From an uncultured Dialister sp. (lineage in GTDB: Bacteria > Bacillota > Negativicutes > Veillonellales > Dialisteraceae): a stretch of 21,846 bases of DNA. Where the stretch lies: the NCBI GenBank assembly GCA_934193095.1, contig CAKPUX010000034.1:1-21846 (forward strand). Reading direction: 5' to 3'. Under the pieces are notes generated by a model. That model made no database searches and was not told the DNA's origin. It saw only the letters and a program-made list of their open reading frames with translations. Positions 6,842 to 14,854 of the stretch are shown one piece after another. Numbering within the stretch: the stretch's first letter is position 1; each line of letters opens with the position of its first letter. Both the position numbers and the translations under genes were made by a program.

Positions 6842-7828
6842 TTAGCCGCCCAGACGCCAGAGGGAAACGGACGGGATACCGCGATTAGCAGCGAGTGTCG
6901 TCCATGCGTCAAGCGTCTCCTCGTCCGCATACCAGACTTCATAGGTGTGTCCGTCTTCCTGATAAGAGAAATGCAGCGCAGCACTCGCCTCATCGCGTTC
7001 CGGTTTCACCTGATGCACATCACGAAGGCGCACGGCTTCTGCCGTCGTGATGAAGCGAGGCGTCCCTTTGACCAGCCCAAAGAGACCGGCATCTTTCCAC
7101 AGGCAGCCGCCATTGGAAAAAGCCACCGCTTTTTTACTCGGAAGGGCTTCCATTTTCCGGATGGTCTTTTCGATGAATGGACCATCTGCCTTGGGACCAG
7201 GCCCGCTATGAAGGCCATAGAGATTGTACAGCATCACCACATACTCGGGGCCGACGCTGTAGGGTGCATCCATCGGCATCGAAGGCTCCAGAATGATGCG
7301 GATCTTTTTATGCGCAGGAATGGACTCCAGATAAAGAAGCTGCGTGAAATGAGCGAACGCTTCTACGAGCTTCGGATCCTTACCGATGCGCTCATAGTCT
7401 ATATCTATCCCATCCGCGCCGCATGCTTCCGCTATGGCAAGGATTTCTTTCGCATGTACGCGGCGGGCATGCTCATCCCTCAGCACATGCCGGAGTATGT
7501 CCGTATCCTTCTCGATGCTGTGCCCATTTGATTTCGTGACATCATTCACAAAGGTCAGGTAAAAGGGAATGCCTTCTATTTTTGGCAAATCAGCCGGTAC
7601 TTTCAGTACCCCCTTCTCATCGAAGGTCACAGCGAAGTAAGAAACACTCCCCCATCGCTCTTTTGTCTTGTCATACGCCTCCCAACCTTTTTCTTTGTCC
7701 CAAGAGACCACCCATGCGGACTTTGTCACCGGCAGATGGCTGCCGCTCTTCAGAGGAGCCGCCCCGCATCCGGAAAAAAGCAGGAGGGAAGAGGCGGCTG
7801 CCAGAGCAAATATGGCCTGTTTTTTCAT
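6842..7828 (-). CDS. GH18-like glycoside hydrolase lipoprotein
   Basis: From the ATG at 7828 the protein has 328 residues. It opens with a lipoprotein signal ending LFSGC (Cys21). The rest resembles a GH18 (YaaH/chitinase-type) barrel. The catalytic motif DGIDIDYE (139-146) matches DGxDxDxE, with Glu146 as predicted acid/base. The late strand 'YEVWYADEETL' and the terminal 'GIPSVSLWRLG' match the family's closing strands. The start is chosen because AGGAG lies 6 bases before ATG but only 3 before the in-frame TTG at 7831. GH18 enzymes cut beta-linked N-acetylhexosamine chains, so it probably trims or edits the polymer made by this locus. That role is inference from position. Confidence 0.88.
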   Translation of the reverse strand: MKKQAIFALAAASSLLLFSGCGAAPLKSGSHLPVTKSAWVVSWDKEKGWEAYDKTKERWGSVSYFAVTFDEKGVLKVPADLPKIEGIPFYLTFVNDVTKSNGHSIEKDTDILRHVLRDEHARRVHAKEILAIAEACGADGIDIDYERIGKDPKLVEAFAHFTQLLYLESIPAHKKIRIILEPSMPMDAPYSVGPEYVVMLYNLYGLHSGPGPKADGPFIEKTIRKMEALPSKKAVAFSNGGCLWKDAGLFGLVKGTPRFITTAEAVRLRDVHQVKPERDEASAALHFSYQEDGHTYEVWYADEETLDAWTTLAANRGIPSVSLWRLGG

Positions 7829-7866
7829 CAATGTCTCCTTTGGAAAAATGGTTGGTGTGTATCGGC

Positions 7867-8110
7867 GGGTTCAGGGTTAGCCCTGTGGGCGTGGTGCCCT
7901 TTGATTACGTTTAAAAGCCTCGATTGAATGAGAAATTAGAAATGAGAAATGAGAAATGGTGGTGCGGCGCATAAAATGATGGAAGCGCCGCGAAGTATAA
8001 ATAATGGCAATGCCATGAGCTGGCATGCCAGTCACTAGTCACTAGTCACTTGAGACTCCTAATCCCCAGCTACTGATTCCTAGTCACCAGTCACCATCCA
8101 CTCATCCCTA
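7867..8110 (-). repeat. composite intergenic repeat, copy 3
   Basis: Read on the minus strand from the end of the upstream gene: GACTRGT-type heptamers (8110-8028); a CATGGCATTGCCATTA spacer; the palindrome (7985-7991 with 7964-7970); TTTCTCA heptamers (7959-7926); and the GGGTTAGCCC module (7908-7869). The heptamers begin at the stop codon (TAG, 8108-8110) of the preceding gene. This fills the 279-base gap between the two genes. Confidence 0.8.
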
Positions 8111-9973
8111 GAAATGTTTCAAGAACCACCCGAGGACGGACTCCCATTTCTGGTTCGCATCGAAGCGCCATTTGTCGAGGCCGGATAGTTCGCTTGAGTA
8201 GATGAGGCTTTCTTTTCCATCCCTGTGCGATGTGATGATGAGACGCTCGAAGACGCCGTCATAGACATCATCCGCAAGATTTCTCTGGCTCCATGCCTGG
8301 CTGTTCCAGCCGGAACAGAGGCCGACTTCTCTGCCTTTCATCTCCGGTGCTTCGACCTGCGCTGCTTTTTTCCCGTCCAGAAGAACGGTCACTTGATTTC
8401 CTCTCATGCGGATCTCCAGCTCGCGATCAAGGCGGGCGTGGAAGCTCTCCGGCGCTTCATACTCCTGCTCTCCGTCTTTGACGGACGAAGCCTTCCGATC
8501 CCGTGTCTCTTCCATGTGGGCGGCATAGAGCTTCGCCTTGTCTGTCGTATCTGCATAGCGGGTGAGCGCGGCAAGGACGCCCATACGCACGCGTTTTTTA
8601 TCCTCTTCGATGGAAATCGGGGTTTCCCCATCAAGGACAGAAAGCTTTTCTTCAAAGAGCTTCTTCTCTCCAGCGCCTTCTCTCACTGCGATCACCAGCT
8701 TCCCCTGCTCGATACCGGCAGAAAGACAGGAGGTGAAGTCCTTATTCCCACGGAAGAGTACCTTCTGCCCGCCGAAGGAATTGCCCTCGAGACGGACTTT
8801 GATGTCTACATCTCCATAGCTGTAGTGATTTTTGAGCCGCATCAGACCTTCCTTTTCAGGGAGAGAGGTCAGGATGATGCTTTCTTCCTTGTATTCCCCT
8901 GCGCCTTTCAGGATTTCCCAGTCCTCTATGCGGGTATCGCCCCGCTTGAAGGTGATATCCTGCTGCTTCGTGTCATACTTGATGCGCATCAGCAGATGAT
9001 TCACCGGCCAGTATGGCTGCGGCTGCATGCGCGTGAGATCGTAGAGCGAGCTGTCTCTCCGGTTGAAGGAGTAGCCCTCGCGATTGAAATTCATCGTAAA
9101 GAGTTTACGGATCCATTTTTCATTTTCATAGGAAACACTTGCCGCATTGCCGAATTTTCCTGTATTCGCATGCATCAGGACATAGACCTGCGGCACGTAG
9201 CCCAGATGATCCTGATAGAGCTCCGCGACGCGGCTATAGTCATAGCCGATGCGCCGCTTCATATGGTCCAGCGTTTCGACCGGGATGCGGTCTTTATCAC
9301 GGATGTAGTCCATGAGATAGTGATTGTAGTCACGTCCGAGATACGGACGCATCATCGCATAGGTCAAGGGATCGATCTCTCCGATGAAATTGTGATAGCG
9401 ATCGTACACATTGATGTATTCCAGCCGGTAGCCATTCGTCCCCAGCTCCCAGAAGGTGGAGTCTGTCATGTCCTTCAGGTCCGACGGGCGAAGGAATTTC
9501 GGATCCTCGTGATCGAATTTCTCCGGATATGTCATCATAACGCCCTTGAAATTCAGATCTTCGATGATGTCGTCAGCGAAGATCGCGGTATCGCGCCGCC
9601 CATCTTCGAACATCAGGTACAGTGCCTTTTCAGGAAGAGGCTGACCTTTTTCATAGTACTTCTCGATGTCTTCCTGCGTGATGGTCACGTAGCCATTGTC
9701 CTTCAAGGCCTTCAGGTGCTCGCGGAGCTGCTTCTCCCCGATCAGTGTCGAGGTGTCTCCGATGCGGTCGACGCCAAAGTACGAAAGCGCGATGAAGCCC
9801 GTATCGGTCGTGGGGCTCATCTGACTCTCGGTATAGGGCTGGTACGTCTTTCCATGGAAAAAGAGAGTATAGAGCAGGTAGAGCACCGCGATGACGAATG
9901 CGATTTCCACCAAAGTCCGCGCCCGCTTTACACGGTTCTTATGTCGGGTGTAAGATTCCTCCCCCAGCGTCAT
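8108..9973 (-). CDS. membrane-anchored IcaB/PgaB-like degenerate deacetylase with C-terminal jelly-roll-like domain
   Basis: This 621-residue protein has a basic N-terminus and one membrane helix (about 22-39), leaving the rest in the periplasm. Residues 58-330 resemble the IcaB/PgaB deacetylase fold: 'LPEKALYLMFEDGRRD' (113-128) aligns with the LTFDDG motif, but FWELGTNGYR (174-183) stands where the metal-binding HTxxxH should be, so activity is doubtful. His268 in VLMHANTG matches the last NodB motif. Residues about 345-605 look like a beta-sandwich of the LamG/concanavalin type ('GDVDIKVRLEGNSFGGQ', 'LEIRMRGNQVTVLLDGKKAA'). Its ATG overlaps the synthase stop (ATGA, 9970-9973), so translation is coupled. 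It may be the synthase's periplasmic partner or a polymer-binding scaffold. Confidence 0.88.
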   Translation of the reverse strand: MTLGEESYTRHKNRVKRARTLVEIAFVIAVLYLLYTLFFHGKTYQPYTESQMSPTTDTGFIALSYFGVDRIGDTSTLIGEKQLREHLKALKDNGYVTITQEDIEKYYEKGQPLPEKALYLMFEDGRRDTAIFADDIIEDLNFKGVMMTYPEKFDHEDPKFLRPSDLKDMTDSTFWELGTNGYRLEYINVYDRYHNFIGEIDPLTYAMMRPYLGRDYNHYLMDYIRDKDRIPVETLDHMKRRIGYDYSRVAELYQDHLGYVPQVYVLMHANTGKFGNAASVSYENEKWIRKLFTMNFNREGYSFNRRDSSLYDLTRMQPQPYWPVNHLLMRIKYDTKQQDITFKRGDTRIEDWEILKGAGEYKEESIILTSLPEKEGLMRLKNHYSYGDVDIKVRLEGNSFGGQKVLFRGNKDFTSCLSAGIEQGKLVIAVREGAGEKKLFEEKLSVLDGETPISIEEDKKRVRMGVLAALTRYADTTDKAKLYAAHMEETRDRKASSVKDGEQEYEAPESFHARLDRELEIRMRGNQVTVLLDGKKAAQVEAPEMKGREVGLCSGWNSQAWSQRNLADDVYDGVFERLIITSHRDGKESLIYSSELSGLDKWRFDANQKWESVLGWFLKHF

Positions 9974-11820
9974 GGCTTCTCACCTGCTTTCTTTTCTGCT
10001 TTGTGGTGCTTTTCCATTTCTTTCTTCTTTTTCTTCTCGGCCTCCCGCACATCTGCCGGCGTCATGCGCGTGCCCCAGGTATCCTTCCAGAAAGTAAACC
10101 ATGCGACAGGCATCTGCCAGAGCAGGACCGCTTCATAGTAGAGGCAGAACCAGATCCCAAAGACCCATGTGGAGCTTTTCCGGAGGAAGAGCTGCGCCAT
10201 ACTCATCAGCATCGCCATGAGCGCCATGCCGACGAGGAATGTCGTCGGGAAAACACGGTGCATGAGCGGGATGTAGATCAGATTATAAATCACGACGATC
10301 GGCGCCGCGATCGGGACGATCAGCCCGAAGTAGAAGGAGAGCGCCATGAGCGGCTCCTTCTTCCACATATAGCGCGCAGCGATGAGGGACTCGCGCAACC
10401 ACGAACGCTTCCAGCGCATCTGCTGTTTCAGGAAAACCTTGTAACTTTTGGGGACGATGGTCTCACAGATCGCCGTATCCTGATAGGTCGTGCGGTTATG
10501 ACGCAGGATGAAATTCGTAAGACTGCGATCATCACCAAAGGTCGCCTTGCGCCCCAGAAACTTCTGATGAATCCACGCATCACAGTATTTTTCGACCAGA
10601 TCCTTCCGATAGCAGGAAAGCGGCCCCGAGAGGCAGGTCGCCGCATCGAAGAAGCCTTCCGCCGCCTTCATGATGCGGAAGGCGATATAGTAGCGCACCG
10701 CCTGCATCTTGGTGAGCGAATTCGTATAGGTATTCGCGACATCCGTCCGCCCGCAGACACCGCCCATCTCCTTATCCTTGAAAGGCTGCACGACATTTCT
10801 GACCGCAAAGGGCGAGAGAAAGGAGTCCGAGTCGACGAAGACCAGAAGCTCATGCTTAGCCAGCGAGAGCCCGCGTGCGAGAGCCTCTCGCTTGCCGCCA
10901 TTCTGCGGCTGCACGAAGCAGGTGAGACGGTCACGAATGTGCGCCTCTGGATCATCCTCATCCAGCTTTCGGATGAGCTCTTCCACTCTCTCCACGGAGC
11001 GGTCTGTCGAGCAGTCATCCACCACAATGACCTGCAGCTTATCCGGCGGATAGTCCTGATTCATACAGGAAAGCACTGTCCGCTGGATCCATGTCTCTTC
11101 ATTGAAACACGGGACAATAATCGAGACACCCGGCGTGAAATGGATATCCACAGGAACCGGTTTATAGAAAATGGCGAAGAAATAGCGCGTAAGCAGAAAT
11201 CCCGCCGTAATAATGCTATATAAATAAAGAAACTTATTGAAGCGGAAATAAATGACCGACTCCGAGCGCATGAGAAGGATCACAAGCGAGATACAGAGCA
11301 AAAGAAATGCAGAGACCGCGATGAGGTACTTCCCCCGCTTCGACTGGTAGTACTGGACGAGTGACTTTTTGAAATGAAGTCCCAGCGCAAGATGTCCCTC
11401 TTTGTCAAAGGAACGAACGATCTCCGCAGAAAGACCTTTCACCTTCATCTCATAGCCTTCCGGCATATCTCCGGGACGGATCTCGAAAGACAGCTTGCCC
11501 TCTTTCGGCCTATCTGTCACCGCGCTCTCTTCGTCAGCGATAAAGAGCATCCCCGTCGAGGAAATATCCATACATGTCCCGCGAAGCACCTTCTTTTTTC
11601 CTTCCGCTGTATAGGTGAGACGTACAGGGATCTTCACCTTGAAGCGGCGACCCGCCTCGGCACTCTCGATGTATTTCTCATAGTCCTGATCCCGCCGGAT
11701 CTTATCTCTTTCACTCGCCTGACGGCGATCCGCATTCGTCCGCCGTCCTGTGACATCTGGCACATAGGGAAGAAGACGCCTGTCCTCCTTCAGTTCCTGC
11801 AGTCTGTCATCTGTACTCAT
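9970..11820 (-). CDS. PilZ-GT2 processive polysaccharide synthase (NodC/HAS-like)
   Basis: This 616-residue inner-membrane synthase has an N-terminal PilZ-like domain (about 55-155) with the c-di-GMP motif DISSTG (85-90). The preceding Arg cluster (GRRFKVK, 57-63) is not a textbook RxxxR. Two helices follow (about 163-184, 196-216), then a GT2 catalytic domain with VVDD (266-269), VDSDS (DxD, 330-332), GDDRSLTN (429-436) and QQMRW (QxxRW, 466-470). At least three more helices follow (about 491-515, 526-546, 552-575), then a Lys-rich tail. The GDDRxLTN plus QxxRW set is typical of NodC, hyaluronan and PNAG synthases using UDP-sugars. PilZ lies at the N-terminus, opposite to bacterial cellulose synthase. 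Start: GGAG 8 bases upstream. Predicted role is c-di-GMP-activated polymerisation and export. Confidence 0.93.
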   Translation of the reverse strand: MSTDDRLQELKEDRRLLPYVPDVTGRRTNADRRQASERDKIRRDQDYEKYIESAEAGRRFKVKIPVRLTYTAEGKKKVLRGTCMDISSTGMLFIADEESAVTDRPKEGKLSFEIRPGDMPEGYEMKVKGLSAEIVRSFDKEGHLALGLHFKKSLVQYYQSKRGKYLIAVSAFLLLCISLVILLMRSESVIYFRFNKFLYLYSIITAGFLLTRYFFAIFYKPVPVDIHFTPGVSIIVPCFNEETWIQRTVLSCMNQDYPPDKLQVIVVDDCSTDRSVERVEELIRKLDEDDPEAHIRDRLTCFVQPQNGGKREALARGLSLAKHELLVFVDSDSFLSPFAVRNVVQPFKDKEMGGVCGRTDVANTYTNSLTKMQAVRYYIAFRIMKAAEGFFDAATCLSGPLSCYRKDLVEKYCDAWIHQKFLGRKATFGDDRSLTNFILRHNRTTYQDTAICETIVPKSYKVFLKQQMRWKRSWLRESLIAARYMWKKEPLMALSFYFGLIVPIAAPIVVIYNLIYIPLMHRVFPTTFLVGMALMAMLMSMAQLFLRKSSTWVFGIWFCLYYEAVLLWQMPVAWFTFWKDTWGTRMTPADVREAEKKKKKEMEKHHKAEKKAGEKP

Positions 11821-11855
11821 GGGTATTCTCCAATCTATGAAGAGGGATGAAAAAT

Positions 11856-12014
11856 AGGTTCAAAAGGTTCTATGGGTTCATCGGGGAAGGTGCGGCGCAT
11901 AAAAATATGGAAGCGCCGCGGAGGTTTGAAACTAGCGGCTTTCTCGTATCGCAAACCTAATCCCCAGCTACTAATCCCTAGCTACCAGTCACCAGTCACC
12001 AGTCACTAGTCACC
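11856..12014 (-). repeat. composite intergenic repeat, copy 4
   Basis: On the minus strand: GACTRGT heptamers (12014-11950) that overlap the end of the upstream gene, then the palindrome (11913-11919 with 11892-11898), then GAACC-rich units (11885-11856). The upstream gene's stop codon TAG lies inside the first heptamer. It fills the whole 185-base gap in front of the synthase gene. Confidence 0.78.
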
Positions 12015-12899
12015 GTTTATCCTCTCCAAGCTCCTCAGCTCATACCCTTCCTCTTTCAATGCATCGATGAGCCAGGAGACCTCCTCCGCCATATCATGAG
12101 GCGCCGGCCGATCTATGAAGTCGCTATCCTTGATGGTCGGTTTCTTATCGATGGCTGGCTTTTCATCATACGCCCCCTGCTCTTTCACCTTGATATCGAG
12201 CGGACGATTCACCTCAAAGGCGATAATGCTGCCTGGTTTTAATTTCTTCACAACCTCTTCGGCATCCGATGCACTCGTGAGCTGTCCTCTTCGGATGGTG
12301 ACGCTGCTCTCCAACGCATACTTCACCCCGCACGCACCGAGGATCTTCAGCAGGTCATCGGTATACTTCGTATTCGGCGCTTTGAAATAGAGAGGCGTAC
12401 TGCCTTCCATCAGATGAATGGCTTTCTGCGTCTTGACCACCGAAGCAATGGCCGCCTCCGGCTTCATCGTTTCAAATCTCGGCCTTCCCAGCCAGGTATA
12501 ATTCCCGATCAGAGCGCCTTTCTTATGAAGCACCTTCATTCCCTGCTCTTCATCAAGCACATTCTGCCCTTCTGCAAAGAAGGCAGCCTCACTTTCTTCT
12601 TTTTCCAGAAGGTCTGTCAGCTTCTCGATCATCGGTCGATCCGGCAGTCCCGAGAAGAAGAGGTACATCCTTTTCTCCTCCCCGCCCGGCGGTTTCAGGA
12701 TTCTCGCCTTCGGGCAGCTATCCTTCTGATAAAGCGTCAGTGCATCCTTGATCTCCCGATCGGCGGAAAACCCGCTAGATAAGTCTGTCACATACGCTTC
12801 GCTCTGCGCCGAAGAAGCCAGATAATGGTGCAGCCCGTAGCCGCCCCCACCGATCACGGCGGCGGCAATGACTAAGATGCCAATGGTTTTGATACGCAT
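12006..12899 (-). CDS. membrane-anchored NodB-like pseudo-deacetylase
   Basis: This 297-residue protein has one N-terminal membrane helix (about 5-27). The following region has the order and spacing of a NodB deacetylase, but every catalytic motif is changed: YLFFSGL (79-85) for TFDDG, GALIGNYTW (128-136) for GHEIGNHTxxH, and YFKAPNT (171-177) for RPPxG. 'KPGSIIAFEV' (221-230) corresponds to the last strand. I infer a non-catalytic, perhaps carbohydrate-binding, role in the polysaccharide machine. It lies between the dehydrogenase and the synthase. Its last codons, GGT GAC TAG, are part of the GACTRGT heptamer array, so the repeat provides the stop codon and may have shortened or reset the C-terminus. 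Confidence 0.82.
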   Translation of the reverse strand: MRIKTIGILVIAAAVIGGGGYGLHHYLASSAQSEAYVTDLSSGFSADREIKDALTLYQKDSCPKARILKPPGGEEKRMYLFFSGLPDRPMIEKLTDLLEKEESEAAFFAEGQNVLDEEQGMKVLHKKGALIGNYTWLGRPRFETMKPEAAIASVVKTQKAIHLMEGSTPLYFKAPNTKYTDDLLKILGACGVKYALESSVTIRRGQLTSASDAEEVVKKLKPGSIIAFEVNRPLDIKVKEQGAYDEKPAIDKKPTIKDSDFIDRPAPHDMAEEVSWLIDALKEEGYELRSLERINGD

Positions 12900-12920
12900 A
12901 ATTTCCTCGTTGGTAAAATG

Positions 12921-12987
12921 GCTCAGGGTGAGCCCTGGATCGTGCTGCCCGAAGGTCTGTTTTTTCCCTCCTTCCTTTGGAAGGAGG
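12921..12987. repeat. GGGTTAGCCC-type module and a CCTCCTTCC hairpin
   Basis: The module (12921-12957, GGGTGAGCCCTGG...GTGCTGCCC) matches those at 1092-1129, 7869-7908 and 17804-17847. Next to it is a perfect 9-bp hairpin CCTCCTTCC-TTT-GGAAGGAGG (12967-12987). The hairpin is not followed by T residues on either strand, so I do not call it a terminator. Confidence 0.6.
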
Positions 12988-13001
12988 TGCCCCGAAAGGG
13001 T

Positions 13002-13233
13002 AATGCTATTAAGTTAAGCGGCAGAACGTTCTTGGCTCCCCATCGGGGGAGCTGCCCGAAGGGCTGAGGGGGCTACGTAGCGGTATTGCATGAAAGTGTT
13101 GGAATATCGATAGCATCGGACTATTCAACATAGCACGCTATACCGCTAGCATGCCCCTATTGCCTTCGGCACTTCCCCCGAAGGGGGAAGCAAGACGCTT
13201 CGATGCTTACCATTTTCTTAACTTAACAGCATT
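13002..13233. mobile_element. 232-bp MITE-like inverted-repeat element
   Basis: The ends AATGCTATTAAGTTAAG (13002-13018) and CTTAACTTAACAGCATT (13217-13233) are inverted copies matching at 16 of 17 bases. The interior is also an imperfect inverted repeat: GGCTCCCC...CGGGGGAGC with CTTCCCCC...GGGGGAAG, and TAGCGGTAT with ATACCGCTA, so the whole element could fold into one long hairpin. Similar 10-base words (CCCGAAAGGG left, CCTGAAAGGG right) flank it and may be a worn target duplication. There is no coding frame. It sits between the dehydrogenase and the pseudo-deacetylase genes. Confidence 0.65.
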
Positions 13234-13313
13234 GCCTGAAAGGGCGGAGGTTGGCTTGGAGCTTTTTCCCTCAGCCACCCCCTATCTCGCTTCGCTCGAA
13301 ATGACGATACGGG

Positions 13314-13358
13314 AGTCTAATGTCTCCTAGTCTCCTAGTCTCTTAGTCACCAGTCACT
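13314..13358 (-). repeat. GACTRGT/GACTAGG heptamer array
   Basis: On the minus strand, starting about 10 bases past the dehydrogenase stop codon: GTGACTGGTGACTAAG, then GACTAGGA units. The period is 7 bases and the orientation matches the upstream gene. The stretch 13234-13313 between this array and the MITE-like element holds nothing I recognise. Confidence 0.7.
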
Positions 13359-13367
13359 TCTTACCCT

Positions 13368-14669
13368 TTATAAATTCCAATAGGCAAGCCCCTCGCCCCT
13401 GATTTCCTTCGGGTCGTAGATGCTCTTCACATCAAAGAGGAGCGGTGTCTCTTCCTCCGGACAGGTCACAAAAAGTGAGCGAACCTCGGCCGATGAGAGT
13501 GCTTTGAATTCTTTATGGGCGACAAGGACGGCAATGACATCCGCATCCTTGACTGCGGAAAGCGGCACAAGCGGCACATGATAAAGACGTTCAAAGTCCG
13601 CCTGATCCGCCGCCGGATCGACAGCGATGGGATCAAAGCCCATCTCCTTGAGGCCATGGAAAATATCGACAGCCCGGGAATTTCTGACATCCGGGCAGTC
13701 CTCCTTGAATGTCATGCCCAGAAGATAGATCTTCGCATGGCGCGTATCTACGTGGTTTCGGATCATTTCCTTCACCATCTGCTTCACCACATAACCCGAC
13801 ATGCTGTCATTGATGCGACGTCCTGCGCCGATGATCTTCGAGTGATAGCCCAATTTCTCTGCCTGATAGATGAAATAGTACGGATCGACCCCGATGCAGT
13901 GACCTCCGACCAGCCCCGGCCGGAAACCGAGCGCATTCCACTTCGTATTCATCGCTTTGAGCACCTCATTCGTATCGATGTGCATCAAATGGAAGGCGAT
14001 CGCAAGCTCATTCATGAAGGCGATATTGATATCGCGCTGTGCATTCTCCACGAGCTTTGCCGCTTCTGCGACCAAGATCGAGGAAACGGGATAAACGCCT
14101 GCTTCGATGATGGTGCCATAGACAGATTTCACCGTCTCCAGTGTCTTTTCATCCATCCCGGAAACGATCTTGACGATGCTTCTCAGTGTATGAATCTTAT
14201 CGCCCGGATTGATACGCTCCGGCGAGTAGCCGATCTGGAAATCGGCTCCCAGCGTCATCCCCGATTCCTTTTCAAGGATCGGAGCGCAGATATTCTCTGT
14301 CACCCCCGGATAGACCGTCGACTCATAGACGATGACTGCGCCTTTTTTCATATGCGATCCCACGATGCGTGAAGCAGACTCGACCGGCGAAAGATCCGGC
14401 GTCTTATCCTGATTCACCGGTGTCGGCACTGCGACCACGATGAAGTCGCCCTCAGAAATCTTTTGAGGGTCATTCGTGAATTCGACCGTGCTCTCTTTGA
14501 CTGCTTCATGGCCAAGCTCATTCGTCGGATCGATGCCTTTCTGGTAGAGCGCGATTTTCTCCTCGGACAGATCATAGCCGATGACGCGGAAATGCTTCGA
14601 AAAAGCATGCGCCAGCGGAAGGCCGACGTAACCCAGACCGACGACGACAATAGTATGAATGTTCTTCAT
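13368..14669 (-). CDS. UDP-N-acetylhexosamine 6-dehydrogenase (TviB/WbpO-like)
   Basis: This 433-residue cytoplasmic enzyme oxidises C6 of a UDP-N-acetylhexosamine to the uronate using two NAD+. It has an N-terminal NAD fold GLGYVGLP (11-18), ESTVYPG (116-122), YSPERINPG (148-156), the conserved Lys205 and Asn209 region (AEAAKLVEN), and the catalytic Cys258 in GGHCIGVDPYY (255-265). Across the recognisable parts it resembles the Vi-antigen enzyme TviB and WbpO more than UDP-glucose dehydrogenases. The start is set at 14669, where GAGGAAA lies about 7 bases upstream. A longer in-frame start at 14858 would add 63 residues translated from intergenic repeats and is rejected. It implies that the exported polymer contains, or is decorated with, HexNAc-uronic acid. 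Confidence 0.94.
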   Translation of the reverse strand: MKNIHTIVVVGLGYVGLPLAHAFSKHFRVIGYDLSEEKIALYQKGIDPTNELGHEAVKESTVEFTNDPQKISEGDFIVVAVPTPVNQDKTPDLSPVESASRIVGSHMKKGAVIVYESTVYPGVTENICAPILEKESGMTLGADFQIGYSPERINPGDKIHTLRSIVKIVSGMDEKTLETVKSVYGTIIEAGVYPVSSILVAEAAKLVENAQRDINIAFMNELAIAFHLMHIDTNEVLKAMNTKWNALGFRPGLVGGHCIGVDPYYFIYQAEKLGYHSKIIGAGRRINDSMSGYVVKQMVKEMIRNHVDTRHAKIYLLGMTFKEDCPDVRNSRAVDIFHGLKEMGFDPIAVDPAADQADFERLYHVPLVPLSAVKDADVIAVLVAHKEFKALSSAEVRSLFVTCPEEETPLLFDVKSIYDPKEIRGEGLAYWNL

Positions 14670-14724
14670 GATATGCTTTCCTCTTTTTAAGAGCCAATAT
14701 TCGAAAACGGGGATGAGAGCCATA

Positions 14725-14854
14725 CTCAAGTGACTGGTGACTTGGATACCACTTCCGAGCATCGCCATGATTTCTACGCCGCGGCGCTTCTGATTTATGT
14801 ACCGCACCGCCCCGTTGAACCTTCTGCCTATCGAACCTTTTGGACCTCGTTTTC
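14725..14854 (+). repeat. composite intergenic repeat, copy 5 (degenerate)
   Basis: Plus-strand order: AAGTGACTGGTGACTTGG heptamers (14728-14745), CATCGCC spacer, a palindrome with one decayed arm (GCGGCGC 14781-14787, then GTACCGC), and GAACC-rich units (14813-14848). Unlike copies 3 and 4, it is antisense to the surrounding genes. It fills the gap between the barrel-protein and dehydrogenase genes. Confidence 0.7.

Noticed and set aside
8225..10138. 637-codon open frame on the plus strand opposite the pseudo-deacetylase gene
   Set aside because: It is the antisense shadow of a gene with clear domains. Its composition (runs of Ile, His, Arg) matches no family, and it crosses the ATGA gene junction.
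9898..11223. 441-codon plus-strand frame opposite the PilZ-GT2 synthase
   Set aside because: Antisense shadow rich in Arg, His and Glu. The opposite strand has complete GT2 motifs.
12967..12987. Perfect 9-bp hairpin as a terminator
   Set aside because: No T run follows it on either strand.
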